DNA of 64,000 nucleotides from an uncultured bacterium (GTDB taxonomy: Bacteria > Krumholzibacteriota > Krumholzibacteriia > LZORAL124-64-63): contig CALMJK010000010.1 of NCBI GenBank assembly GCA_937864225.1, forward strand, positions 1 through 64,000, read 5' to 3'. Within the stretch, counting starts at the first letter, position 1. Each line of letters starts with the position of its first letter. This document shows, in pieces, positions 25,907 to 35,285 of the stretch. Below the pieces are notes generated by a model. That model was not told the DNA's origin and did not search any database. It saw only the letters and a list, made by a program, of their open reading frames with translations. The position numbers and the translations under genes were made by a program.

Positions 25907-26530
25907 ATGGTCGAGATGCTAGGGCGCGCCGCAAGCGAATCGGAAGGCGAAGCCGGCAGGCTCGACCAGGCCGTCGCCGACATCGTGAGCGACGACGCGC
26001 TCATGGTCCGCGTGGGGGCCGGCGAAGAGCCGGCGTTCCGGTTGCTGGTGGAAAGGTGGGAACAGCCGCTGTTCGGTTTCCTCTACCGGATGACCGGATC
26101 GCTCGAGGACGCCATGGATCTGCGCCAAGAAACGTTCCTGCGGGTGTTCTCGGGGGCGGCTCGCTACCGGCCGCAAGGGAAGTTCCGCGCCTGGCTCTTT
26201 CGCATCGCGGGCAATCTGGCGCGAGGGCATTTGCGGCGCCGGCGGATCGTGCGCTGGATCCGCCTCGATCCCGCGGAGCACGACGCGCCATCGAGCGATC
26301 CCCCTCCCGACGCGGCGCTCGAGCGCGAAGAATTGTCGCGGCGCGTGGGCAAGGCGCTGGACCGGTTGCCGGGACGGCAGAGGGAGGCGCTGGTCCTCAA
26401 GCGGTTTCACGACCTGAGCTACCGGGAGATCGCCGAGGTGCTGGGCGCCACGGAGGCGGCCGTCGAATCACTCCTGATTCGAGCCGCCGCCGGGCTGAGG
26501 CGAGAGCTGGGCGAGATGGAGGCAAGATGA
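25907..26530 (+). CDS. ECF-type RNA polymerase sigma factor
   Basis: A 207-residue group IV sigma factor. Region 2 is visible as FRLLVERWEQPLFGFLYRMTGSLEDAMDLRQETFLRVF and FRAWLFRIAGNLARGHLRRRR; region 4 as LDRLPGRQREALVLKRFHDLSYREIAEVLGATEAAVESLLIRAAAGLRREL. Only domains sigma2 and sigma4 are present, as expected for an extracytoplasmic function factor. The ATG at 25907 is chosen because longer frames overlap the Spy-like gene; AAGAGG is close upstream. Its stop overlaps the anti-sigma start (ATGA), the classical arrangement for stoichiometric control. Confidence 0.92.
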   Translation: MVEMLGRAASESEGEAGRLDQAVADIVSDDALMVRVGAGEEPAFRLLVERWEQPLFGFLYRMTGSLEDAMDLRQETFLRVFSGAARYRPQGKFRAWLFRIAGNLARGHLRRRRIVRWIRLDPAEHDAPSSDPPPDAALEREELSRRVGKALDRLPGRQREALVLKRFHDLSYREIAEVLGATEAAVESLLIRAAAGLRRELGEMEAR

Positions 26531-27009
26531 CCAACGGCAATGAAGCCTGGCGGGCAGGACACGTGCTCGGCGAGATTCAGGCGTGCGTCGATGGGGAACT
26601 GCCGGCGGCGACGGCGGAGCGCGTGAGAGCGCATGCCGCGGCCTGTCCCGCTTGCGCCCGCGCCCTCGCCCAGGCGGAGGCGACCTGGAGCGCGCTGGCC
26701 GTCTACCGGGTTCCCGAGGGGGCACGCCCGGCCTGGCCCCGACTGCGCGCCCGCCTGCGCTCCCCGCGGCGATCGCCGCTCTCTTTCGCCACCGGGGCGG
26801 CCGCCGCGGCCGTCGCGGGCCTGCTGTTGGGACTGGTCGTGGGGCGCGCGCTGCCCACGGGCGCGACGGGCGCGGACCCCGCCGAAACGCTCAGTTCCTG
26901 GGCTCAGGATGGTTCTCTCCTGGCCGCGGGCGGTGCCGCGACCCTCGACAGCCTTTTTCTCGCCGCCGGCGAGGCCTCGGCTGGTGAAGAGAAGGAGGTG
27001 CGGCCGTGA
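26527..27009 (+). CDS. Anti-sigma factor with putative zinc-finger (zf-HC2) and one membrane segment
   Basis: A 160-residue protein. The N-terminal anti-sigma domain has the HxxxCxxC zinc motif (ERVRAHAAACPACARALAQ), and one membrane helix follows (FATGAAAAAVAGLLLGLVVG, about residues 85-105). The short C-terminal part would be periplasmic. In the zf-HC2 family the cytoplasmic domain holds the partner sigma factor inactive until an envelope signal releases it. It overlaps the sigma gene upstream and the periplasmic sensor gene downstream by 4 bases each. Confidence 0.85.
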   Translation: MTNGNEAWRAGHVLGEIQACVDGELPAATAERVRAHAAACPACARALAQAEATWSALAVYRVPEGARPAWPRLRARLRSPRRSPLSFATGAAAAAVAGLLLGLVVGRALPTGATGADPAETLSSWAQDGSLLAAGGAATLDSLFLAAGEASAGEEKEVRP

Positions 27010-27539
27010 GCAGGTGGTGGCTGCTGCTGCTTGTGCTCTCGCTCGGCCTGAACACCGGTCTGCTGTGGCGGGTGCTGGAGAGGCGGCCGGAACCTTTGCC
27101 GCCGCCCGAGCAGGCCGCTCGCGGCCGGGCAGAGGGCGGCGTCGAGTGGGAGAAGCGAGCCGAGGCCCGGCATCGCCGGCTGGCCGACCGCATTGGACTG
27201 GACCCGCTGCGCCGCGCCCGTTTCCTGGACATCCGCCGCGAGGCGGTGCCCACCCTGCTGTCGCTGCGTCAGGACGTGAGAGAGGCAAGGCACGAACTGC
27301 ACGGCGTTCTCCGCGAGGCCCCGTCCGACACGCAGCGCCTCCACAGCTGCCTGGCGCGGCTGGCGGCGGCGCAGGGCCGGGTCGATTCGCTGGTCGTCTC
27401 CAACATGCGGCGCGAGCTGGGCCTGTTGGAACCACGGGAGCGCGAAATTTACCTCAGCGCCATGCCCTGGGAGGGCGATCATGGACCGCCCGCGCGGGGC
27501 TTGGGCCCGCGCCGCACGCCGCCCGGGCGCGATCCGTAG
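27006..27539 (+). CDS. Periplasmic heavy-metal sensor / Spy-CpxP-like protein, membrane anchored
   Basis: A 177-residue protein with an N-terminal anchor (WWLLLLVLSLGLNTGLLWRVL) and a periplasmic four-helix-like domain (HRRLADRIGLDPLRRARFLDIRREAVPTLLSLRQDVREARHELHGVL...), similar to the heavy-metal resistance family that includes CnrX-like sensors and CpxP. The C-terminal 25 residues are Pro/Arg/Gly-rich. GTG at 27006 overlaps the anti-sigma stop. By position it is the likely signal receiver or modulator for the ECF/anti-sigma pair. No clear metal-binding cluster is visible, so metal sensing is not established. Confidence 0.7.
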   Translation: MSRWWLLLLVLSLGLNTGLLWRVLERRPEPLPPPEQAARGRAEGGVEWEKRAEARHRRLADRIGLDPLRRARFLDIRREAVPTLLSLRQDVREARHELHGVLREAPSDTQRLHSCLARLAAAQGRVDSLVVSNMRRELGLLEPREREIYLSAMPWEGDHGPPARGLGPRRTPPGRDP

Positions 27540-27571
27540 CCACTGCCGAAGCCGCGCCGGGCCGGTTTTTC

Positions 27572-27601
27572 TTGACAGTCGAGGGCCGCGGCACCTATGT
27601 A
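27572..27601 (+). promoter_or_regulatory. Promoter candidate for the TPR lipoprotein gene
   Basis: TTGACA followed after 18 bases by TATGTA, about 145 bases upstream of the lipoprotein ATG. It separates this gene from the ECF operon. Confidence 0.5.
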
Positions 27602-27745
27602 TTACCTGGCTCTCCACGGCGAGGCCCTGGCTTCGCCAGCCCGTTTCGGGCCGTTCTTCCGGAGCGCACACGAAACCCCACCCATGGCAGGGCGTCCGGA
27701 CGTTTATTCTGCCATGCCGCCCAACCAGCGCGAGGGGGACTTCGC

Positions 27746-28957
27746 ATGACCCAGTTGAAGAGGCTGTCCCTGGCTGCCCTGCTTCTGCTGCCGCTCCTGC
27801 CCGGGTGCCGCTCGGCGCAGACGACGAGCGCCATCCTCTACATGGAGGAGCGGAAGTACGACAAGGCCGTGTCCGTGCTGCACGAGGCGCTGGAATACAA
27901 TCCCGAGGAGGCGGACGCCTTCTATTACCTCGGCGAGGCTCACAGCAAACTGGCCGAGGTTGCGATCGCGGAAAACCGGTTCCCCGACGCCAAGCAGAAT
28001 TACGAGACCGCCTACCAGAACTACAAGCGGGCGGCCGAGTTGGATTCGGCGCAGTTCGCCCAGAACGTCCAGGCGAGCCTGCTGCACAACTACGTCTCGC
28101 GCAGCCGGGACGGAAAGATCGAGTACGATGCCCGGTACTACGAGGCCGCCGAAGGATTCTTTCAGCTCGCGTACGCCTCCCTGCCGGACTCCATCGCGCC
28201 CATCAAAAACATCGCGCGGATGAAGATCCAGCAGGCCGGCGAGAACGCCAACGACCCCAAATTGCTGGGCGAGGCGCTCGATCTGCTGGACCAGGTCCTG
28301 GCGAGCAAGCCGGATGCCTACGAGTTGCTGGCTGACAAGGCCAGCGTGCTGGCCAAGCTCGAGCGGAGCGAGGAAGCGAACGCCATCTACGCGAACCTTC
28401 TGGCCGAACACCCGGACGACACCGGGCTGCTGATCGACATCGCCAGCCTGGCCATTCAGGACCGCCAGTTGGAGCGGGCCGCGGACCTTTACGTCCGGCT
28501 GATCCGTTTGCTCCAGAGCGACGGCAAGCCGGAGAATGACGAGCAGATCAAGAACCTGATGACGCAGGCCGCCGCCTGGCTGGCGGGCGATGAGATCGGG
28601 CGCTACGCCGAGGCGATTGATCTGTTCAAGGAGGCGCTGCAGCTGCAGTTGATCCCCGAACAGTCCACCCTGTTCGGCCGTTTGCAAGCCCACTACAAGT
28701 ACGGCAGGCTGCTGCGCAGCCAGGCCGAGGCTGAAACCGCCCCGGACAAGCAGCTCAGCCTTCAGGAACAGGCGAAGTTCCAGTTCACCGAGGGCGTGAA
28801 CGTCGGCATCCCCACGGTCGAGCAGTTCTTCGACTGCGGGTTCTGTTACTACTACCTGGCGCTCTGCCAGGGCGAACTCGGGGACGCCAAGGCGTCCGAG
28901 GTCAATTTCCAGAAATACTTCGACTTGCAGACTCCGGCCGGGGGCGGTGGCCAGTAG
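27746..28957 (+). CDS. TPR-repeat lipoprotein
   Basis: A 403-residue protein with a lipoprotein signal (LAALLLLPLLPGC; lipobox LPGC, modified Cys about residue 21), followed by a run of TPR units (AILYMEERKYDKAVSVLHEALEYNPEEADAFYYLGEAHSKLAE, EALDLLDQVLASKP, ADLYVRLIRLLQ and others). It is probably attached to the outer or inner membrane and acts as an assembly or interaction scaffold; no enzymatic domain is visible. The ATG lies behind CGAGGGGGAC. Codon choice is less GC-extreme than the neighbours. Own promoter upstream; rho follows. Confidence 0.82.
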   Translation: MTQLKRLSLAALLLLPLLPGCRSAQTTSAILYMEERKYDKAVSVLHEALEYNPEEADAFYYLGEAHSKLAEVAIAENRFPDAKQNYETAYQNYKRAAELDSAQFAQNVQASLLHNYVSRSRDGKIEYDARYYEAAEGFFQLAYASLPDSIAPIKNIARMKIQQAGENANDPKLLGEALDLLDQVLASKPDAYELLADKASVLAKLERSEEANAIYANLLAEHPDDTGLLIDIASLAIQDRQLERAADLYVRLIRLLQSDGKPENDEQIKNLMTQAAAWLAGDEIGRYAEAIDLFKEALQLQLIPEQSTLFGRLQAHYKYGRLLRSQAEAETAPDKQLSLQEQAKFQFTEGVNVGIPTVEQFFDCGFCYYYLALCQGELGDAKASEVNFQKYFDLQTPAGGGGQ

Positions 28958-29083
28958 CCTCCGACCGAGGAATGGCGGGCTCCGCAGGGTTCACCTGCTT
29001 GGTATGCCTTTTGCACCGGTGACTGCGGTGCCGGCTTCGGCCCACAAGACCTGGGGGATGTCGGTCCGATTCCAGTCATCAAC

Positions 29084-29107
29084 GAGGCGCGCCTGACACG
29101 CCTCTTT
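29084..29107 (+). terminator. Hairpin plus short U-run in the rho leader
   Basis: GAGGCG/CGCCTC stem (loop of 9 bases) followed by TTT, 70 bases before the rho start codon. It may be the terminator of the lipoprotein gene or an attenuator of rho, which is autoregulated by premature termination in several bacteria. Confidence 0.4.
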
Positions 29108-29175
29108 CCACTGCGACAAAGGCACGTCCGCCCAACCGTTCCACTGAACGTCGCTTGTTGCGGCAGGGGAGCGTC

Positions 29176-30429
29176 ATGGATATCAAGGAACTGCAGGACA
29201 AGAACATTCACGAGCTCATGGAGGTCGCCCGCGGTCTGAACATCGAGGGCGTCAGCACCATGAGAAAGTCGGAGCTGATCTTCAAGATCCTGGAAGGTCA
29301 GACCCTGACCGAGAAAAACGGACTGATCTACGCCGAGGGAGTTCTGCAGGTTCTCGCCGAGGGCTACGGTTTCCTCCGCTCCGCCAAGTACAACTATCTG
29401 CCCGGGCCGGACGACATCTATCTCTCTCCGTCGCAGATCAAGAAATTCGACCTGAAGACAGGCGACACCGTGGCCGGACAGGTGCGCCCGCCCAAGGACA
29501 ACGAGCGGTACTTCGCCTTGCTCAAGGTCGAGTCGGTCAACTACATGGACCCGGACGAGGCGAAGAACGTCACTCTCTTCGACAACCTCACGCCGCTCTA
29601 CCCGGAGGCGATGATCGACCTCGAGATCAACGGCGAGGAGATCACCAACCGGATCATCAACCTCATGGCGCCGATCGGAAAGGGCCAGCGCGGGCTCATT
29701 GTCTCGCCGCCCCGGGCAGGCAAGACGATGATTTTGCAGAAGATAGCCAATGCGGTCACGCACAACCACCCGGAAGCGCACCTGATCGTGCTGCTGATCG
29801 ACGAACGGCCCGAGGAGGTCACGGACATGGCGCGCTCCGTCAAGGGCGAGGTCATCAGTTCGACCTTCGACGAGCCGGCCGAACGGCATGTGCAGGTCGC
29901 GAGCATGGTGCTTGCGAAGTCCCGCCGGCTGGTGGAATGCGGCAAGGACGTCGTGATCCTGCTCGACTCGATCACCCGCCTGGCGCGCGCCCACAACACG
30001 GTGGTGCCGCACTCTGGCAAGATCCTCTCGGGCGGCGTGGACTCCAATGCCCTGCAAAAGCCGAAGCGCTTCTTCGGGGCCGCGCGCAACATCGAGGAAG
30101 GCGGATCGCTGACCATCATCGCCACCGCGCTGATCGAGACCGGCAGCCGGATGGACGAGGTGATCTTCGAGGAGTTCAAGGGCACCGGAAACATGGAGTT
30201 GGTGCTCGACCGCAAGATCGCGGATCGGCGCATCTACCCGGCCGTGGACATCTTCAAGTCGGGCACGCGCAAGGAAGAGCTCCTGCTGGACAAGAAGGAC
30301 CTGAACAAGATCTGGGTCCTGCGCAAGTACTTGAACGACTACAGTCCGGTCGAAGCCATGGAGTTCCTGATCGACAAATTGGGCAAGACCAAGAACAACG
30401 CCCAGTTCCTCGCGGCGATGAACACCTAG
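29176..30429 (+). CDS. rho: Transcription termination factor Rho
   Basis: A 417-residue RNA-dependent hexameric helicase-ATPase (E. coli 419). It contains the N-terminal helical domain ([20 protein letters not shown]), the RNA-binding cold-shock-like domain ([37 protein letters not shown]), the Walker A segment [15 protein letters not shown], Walker B ([16 protein letters not shown]), the Q-loop region and the R-loop ([24 protein letters not shown]). ATG at 29176 follows CAGGGGAGCGTC. No lineage-specific insert is present in the N-terminal domain, which is unusual for some high-GC phyla. It heads the block with rpmE. Confidence 0.96.
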   Translation: MDIKELQDKNIHELMEVARGLNIEGVSTMRKSELIFKILEGQTLTEKNGLIYAEGVLQVLAEGYGFLRSAKYNYLPGPDDIYLSPSQIKKFDLKTGDTVAGQVRPPKDNERYFALLKVESVNYMDPDEAKNVTLFDNLTPLYPEAMIDLEINGEEITNRIINLMAPIGKGQRGLIVSPPRAGKTMILQKIANAVTHNHPEAHLIVLLIDERPEEVTDMARSVKGEVISSTFDEPAERHVQVASMVLAKSRRLVECGKDVVILLDSITRLARAHNTVVPHSGKILSGGVDSNALQKPKRFFGAARNIEEGGSLTIIATALIETGSRMDEVIFEEFKGTGNMELVLDRKIADRRIYPAVDIFKSGTRKEELLLDKKDLNKIWVLRKYLNDYSPVEAMEFLIDKLGKTKNNAQFLAAMNT

Positions 30430-30523
30430 GCTCCGGTCAGAAAGACCTTGCCCGGCGGGCATTCGTTGCTTTCTTTAGGGGCGTTCTCGCCATCGCCAAG
30501 TGGACAGCCAAGGTTGGACGACC

Positions 30524-30742
30524 ATGAAAAAGGACATTCACCCCAAGTACGTCGACTGTGATATCACCTGCCTGTGCGGCAACGTGATAAGAACCCGCTC
30601 GACGCTACCGAAGATCCAGGTCGAGATCTGCTCGAACTGCCACCCGTTCTTCACGGGCCAGCAGAAGATCGTGGACACGGCCGGGCGCGTGGAACGCTTC
30701 CGCAAGCGTTACGCCAACGTGCAGTACGGCAAGAAGGCTTAG
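30524..30742 (+). CDS. rpmE: 50S ribosomal protein L31 (zinc-binding form)
   Basis: A 72-residue L31 ([20 protein letters not shown]...). Cys16, Cys18, Cys36 and Cys39 (in CLC and [10 protein letters not shown]) form the zinc site of the C+ paralogue, so the form dispensable under zinc starvation (C-) would have to be encoded elsewhere if present. Too short to be ambiguous in function; the start ATG at 30524 has AAGGTTGGACG upstream. The order rho-rpmE is widely conserved. Confidence 0.96.
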   Translation: MKKDIHPKYVDCDITCLCGNVIRTRSTLPKIQVEICSNCHPFFTGQQKIVDTAGRVERFRKRYANVQYGKKA

Positions 30743-30799
30743 CGTTCCCCCCGGTCGGCGGGCAGCGGCCCGCCCGGGCCCGGAACGCCGCGTGATCAG

Positions 30800-30839
30800 G
30801 CGAGGGTGCCGGGCTGATTCCCGGCACCCTCGCTGTTTC
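30800..30839 (+). terminator. Intrinsic terminator after rpmE
   Basis: A perfect 14-bp stem (GCGAGGGTGCCGGG and its complement, loop CTGATT) followed by TGTTTC, 58 bases beyond the rpmE stop. It is the clearest factor-independent terminator in the window and separates rho-rpmE from the DUF1385-prfA operon. Confidence 0.8.
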
Positions 30840-30895
30840 AGCCGCCGACGAGGCGGCGCGCGGACCAGCCGGTCGGCGCAGGGGGAAGCAAGCTT

Positions 30896-31959
30896 GTGAA
30901 CTCCCGCAGCAGCAATCCCGGTCGGCGCCAGACGGGGACGGCCGCGGCCGACGGCTCGCCGGCCGCGCTCCCGCAGCCCCCCGATCCTGGGCAGCTCGAT
31001 CTGGCCGTGGGCGGCCAGGCGGTGATCGAGGGGGTCATGATGCGCTCCCCGACGGCCGTGGCCACGGCCGTGAGGACCCCGTCGGGGCGGATCATCGTGC
31101 GCAAGCAGCCCTTCCGGAGCGTCGTGCGCCGTTTCCCCCCGTTGGGCCTTCCGGTCCTGCGCGGCGGCGTTCACTTGATCGAGTCGCTGGCCATCGGCAT
31201 GGGCGCCCTGATGTTCGCGGCCGACCAGTCCTCGGTCGAACCCGCCAGCCAGGGCGTCGGCGCGCGGGACGAGCCCGCGCCCGTCCCCCGCGCGCGACTC
31301 GAGTCCTTGTGGATGTGGGGGACGCTGTTGGTGTCGTTCGCCCTGGGGCTGGGGCTATTTTTCTATCTGCCGCTGGTCCTGACCGACCTGACGGGGGTGC
31401 GCCACTCGCTCGGCTTCAACCTCGTCGACGGTCTGTTCCGCGTGGCGATCTTCGTGCTCTACCTGTGGGCCATCTCGAAGCTGCCCGACATGGCGCGCGT
31501 GTTCCAGTACCATGGCGCGGAGCACAAGTCGATCCACGCCTTCGAAAACCGCCGCGACCTCAGCGCCGCGGGTGCGCGCCCCTTCACGACGCTGCACCCG
31601 CGTTGCGGGACAAGCTTCCTGTTCTTCGTGATGCTCATCTCCATCGCGGTCTTCGCCTTTCTCGGGCGGCCGGAAACGCTGGGTCAGCGCTTGACCAGGC
31701 TGGCGTTCGTGCCGCTGATCGGGGGTCTGGCCTACGAGGCCATCAAGTTCGCGGGCCGGCGCAAGGACGCCCCCTGGCTGCGTCCGCTGATCTGGCCCGG
31801 CCTGGCCCTGCAGCGGATCACGACGCGCCAGCCCGACGATCTGCAGCTCGACGTGGCCATGGCCGCGCTGCGGGCCGTGTTGCGGCCTGAGGCGGTCGGA
31901 TTCCGCGAGACGACCTGGTTGGAAGGAGCGGCCGGGCGACAGACCGAGGGGGAGACGGC

Positions 31960-31963
<4 letters not shown>
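30896..31963 (+). CDS. DUF1385 membrane protein
   Basis: A 355-residue protein of the DUF1385 (YqhQ-like) family, recognisable by [14 protein letters not shown] near residue 43, [34 protein letters not shown] and [20 protein letters not shown]. There are about four to five membrane segments. The biochemical function of the family is not established. It commonly sits between rpmE and prfA/prmC, as here. GTG at 30896 is preceded by AGGGGGAAG; the end overlaps prfA by 4 bases. The first 40 residues are polar and variable. Confidence 0.85.
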
Positions 31964-33036
<1,073 letters not shown>

Positions 33037-33095
33037 CGCAGCGCGCCGGCCGTGGCCGGCGTGGTCCGCCGCCTCGTCTGGCCGGTGGCGTTCCC

Positions 33096-34010
33096 ATGCC
33101 CGAGGTTCTGAAGACTGTCCGCGAACTCCTGCAGGCCGCTGCCGGCTGGCTCGAGAGCCGGGGCGTGGAAGCCGCGCGCCTGAACGCGGAACGCTTGCTG
33201 GGCGACGTGCTCGGGCTGACGCGGCTGGAACTGTACCTGCATCACGACCGTCCGGTGATGGAGCAGGAGTTGGGGCGCTTTCGAGACCTGCTGCGCCGGC
33301 GCGGCGCCGGCGAGCCGCTCCAAACCCTGATCGGCGAGACGGAATTCTATTCGCGCACCTTCAAAGTCGAGCGCGGCGTGTTCGTGCCGCGGCCGGAAAC
33401 GGAGATCCTGGTCGCGCGCGCCGTGGCACTGTTGACCGAGGAGGGCGGGCGCCCGCTCGCGCCGTCGGCCCTGGACCTGTGCTGTGGCACGGGCGTCGTG
33501 GGGGTGACGCTGGCGGCGGAAGTGCCGGCGCTGCGGGTGTGGGCGACGGACATCAGCGAGGCCGCGGTTCGCCTGACGGAGCAGAACGCCCATCGGCTGG
33601 GCGTGGCGCCCCGGTTGTCGGCGCTGCGCGGAAACCTGGCCGATCCGTTGCCGGCGCACTTGGCGGGCAGCGTGGATCTGCTGGCCAGCAATCCGCCCTA
33701 CGTGCGCCGCGAAGAGATCCAGGCGCTCGCCCGGGAGGTGGCCGAGCACGACCCGCGCGAGGCGCTCGACGGCGGGCCGGACGGTCTGGCGTTCCACCGA
33801 GCGCTGGCGACGCTGGGACGGCATTGGCTGCGTCCGGGCGGCTGGCTCGCCATGGAGATCGGCTGCGATCAGGGGGATGACGCGGTCTCGATCTGCCGGC
33901 GCGTGGGATTCGAGAACGTGGAAGTCGCTGCGGATCTCGCCGGACGGCCACGCGTGGTCACGGCGCGCCGGCCGGGCGCGACCGAACCGCAGGCCGGGGC
34001 GCGGCCGTGA
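33096..34010 (+). CDS. prmC: Release factor glutamine methyltransferase
   Basis: A 304-residue N5-glutamine methyltransferase acting on the GGQ motif of release factors. The N-terminal substrate-binding helices (ARLNAERLLGDVLGLTRLELYLHHDRPV) and GEPLQTLIGETEFYSRTFKVERGVFVPRPETEILV precede the SAM-binding ALDLCCGTGVVGVTLA and the catalytic NPPY (ASNPPYVRREEI). The ATG at 33096 is chosen by homology; the upstream ribosome site is weak, so coupling to prfA is likely. The first motif reads LCCGTG rather than the usual LGTGSG. Confidence 0.92.
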   Translation: MPEVLKTVRELLQAAAGWLESRGVEAARLNAERLLGDVLGLTRLELYLHHDRPVMEQELGRFRDLLRRRGAGEPLQTLIGETEFYSRTFKVERGVFVPRPETEILVARAVALLTEEGGRPLAPSALDLCCGTGVVGVTLAAEVPALRVWATDISEAAVRLTEQNAHRLGVAPRLSALRGNLADPLPAHLAGSVDLLASNPPYVRREEIQALAREVAEHDPREALDGGPDGLAFHRALATLGRHWLRPGGWLAMEIGCDQGDDAVSICRRVGFENVEVAADLAGRPRVVTARRPGATEPQAGARP

Positions 34011-34028
34011 CGGGCGCGGGAGGCTGAC

Positions 34029-35285
34029 ATGGATCGCTTCGTGATCGAAGGGCCCTGCCGTCTCGAGGGCACGGTTCGCGTGGGGGGCGCCAAGAACGCC
34101 GTGCTGCCGCTCATGGCCGCGGCGCTGCTGGCCCGCGGCGAATCGATCATCGAGAACGTGCCCGATCTGCGCGACGTTCACACGTTCATCAAGCTGCTGG
34201 AACTGCTCGGCGCCCGCTGCGACCTGGCCGGCGGCACCCTGCGTGTCGACACCGCGCGGGCCGAAGGCGTCGAGGCGCCCTACGACCTCGTGCGCACGAT
34301 GCGCGCCAGCATCTACGTGCTTGGACCGCTGCTGGCCGCCCGCGGGCGGGCGCGCGTGTCGCTGCCGGGAGGCTGCGCCTGGGGCCCGCGCCCGGTCAAC
34401 CTGCACCTCGAGGGCTTGCGGCAGCTCGGAGCGGAGATCGACCTCGAGCGGGGATACATCATGGCGAGCGCGCCCCAGGGGCTGCGCGCGGGACGCTTCC
34501 GCTTCGAACCGTCGTCGGTGGGGGCCACCGCCAACGTGCTGATGGCCGCCGCGCTGGCCGACGGGACGACGGAACTGCTCAATTGCGCGATCGAACCCGA
34601 GGTCACCGTGCTGGCGGAGGCGCTGCGGGAGGCCGGGGCCCGCATCGAGGGCATCGGCACGAACACGCTCACGGTCGACGGAGTGCCCAGACTGCGACCG
34701 CTGCGCCACGCGGTGATCCCCGACCGCATCGAGGCCGGAACCTTCATGGCGGCTGCGGCCCTCACCGGCGGCCGGATCACGCTCACCGGCTGTCGCTGCG
34801 CTCACCTGGACGCCTGCATCGCGGTCCTGAAGGCGATGGGATGCGACGTGGAGACCGCCGAGGACGCCATCACGGTGGCGGCCCCCGGGAGGCTGGCGCC
34901 GGTGGAGGTCGTCACGCGCCCCTATCCGGGGTTCCCGACCGACATGCAGGCCCAGATCATGGCCGCGACGACCCTCGCGGCCGGAACCAGTTTCATGACC
35001 GACACGATCTACCCCGATCGCTTCATGCACGTGGCGGAACTGCGCCGCCTGGGCGCGGACGTCCGGCTCGACGGCGCCACCGCCATTGTTTTCGGCGTCG
35101 AGCGCCTGCAAGGCGCCCCCGTGATGGCCACCGACCTGAGGGCCTCCGCGGCGCTGATTCTGGCCGGCCTGGCCGCCCACGGCGAGACGATCGTGCGACG
35201 GGTCTACCACATTGACCGGGGTTACGAGCGCATCGAGAGGCGGCTGGCGCAGCTAGGCGCGCGCATCAGGAGAGTCGCGGAATGA
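34029..35285 (+). CDS. murA: UDP-N-acetylglucosamine 1-carboxyvinyltransferase
   Basis: A 418-residue EPSP-synthase-fold enzyme that transfers enolpyruvate from PEP to UDP-GlcNAc, the first committed step of peptidoglycan synthesis. The active-site cysteine is retained (about Cys116 in LPGGCAWGPRPVNLHLEGL), so the enzyme should be fosfomycin-sensitive. Other marks: GGAKNAVLPLMAAALL, FEPSSVGATANVLMAAALADG and YPGFPTDMQAQIMA. Overlaps selB by 4 bases. Placement between prmC and selB links cell-wall and translation genes in one transcript. Confidence 0.95.
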   Translation: MDRFVIEGPCRLEGTVRVGGAKNAVLPLMAAALLARGESIIENVPDLRDVHTFIKLLELLGARCDLAGGTLRVDTARAEGVEAPYDLVRTMRASIYVLGPLLAARGRARVSLPGGCAWGPRPVNLHLEGLRQLGAEIDLERGYIMASAPQGLRAGRFRFEPSSVGATANVLMAAALADGTTELLNCAIEPEVTVLAEALREAGARIEGIGTNTLTVDGVPRLRPLRHAVIPDRIEAGTFMAAAALTGGRITLTGCRCAHLDACIAVLKAMGCDVETAEDAITVAAPGRLAPVEVVTRPYPGFPTDMQAQIMAATTLAAGTSFMTDTIYPDRFMHVAELRRLGADVRLDGATAIVFGVERLQGAPVMATDLRASAALILAGLAAHGETIVRRVYHIDRGYERIERRLAQLGARIRRVAE

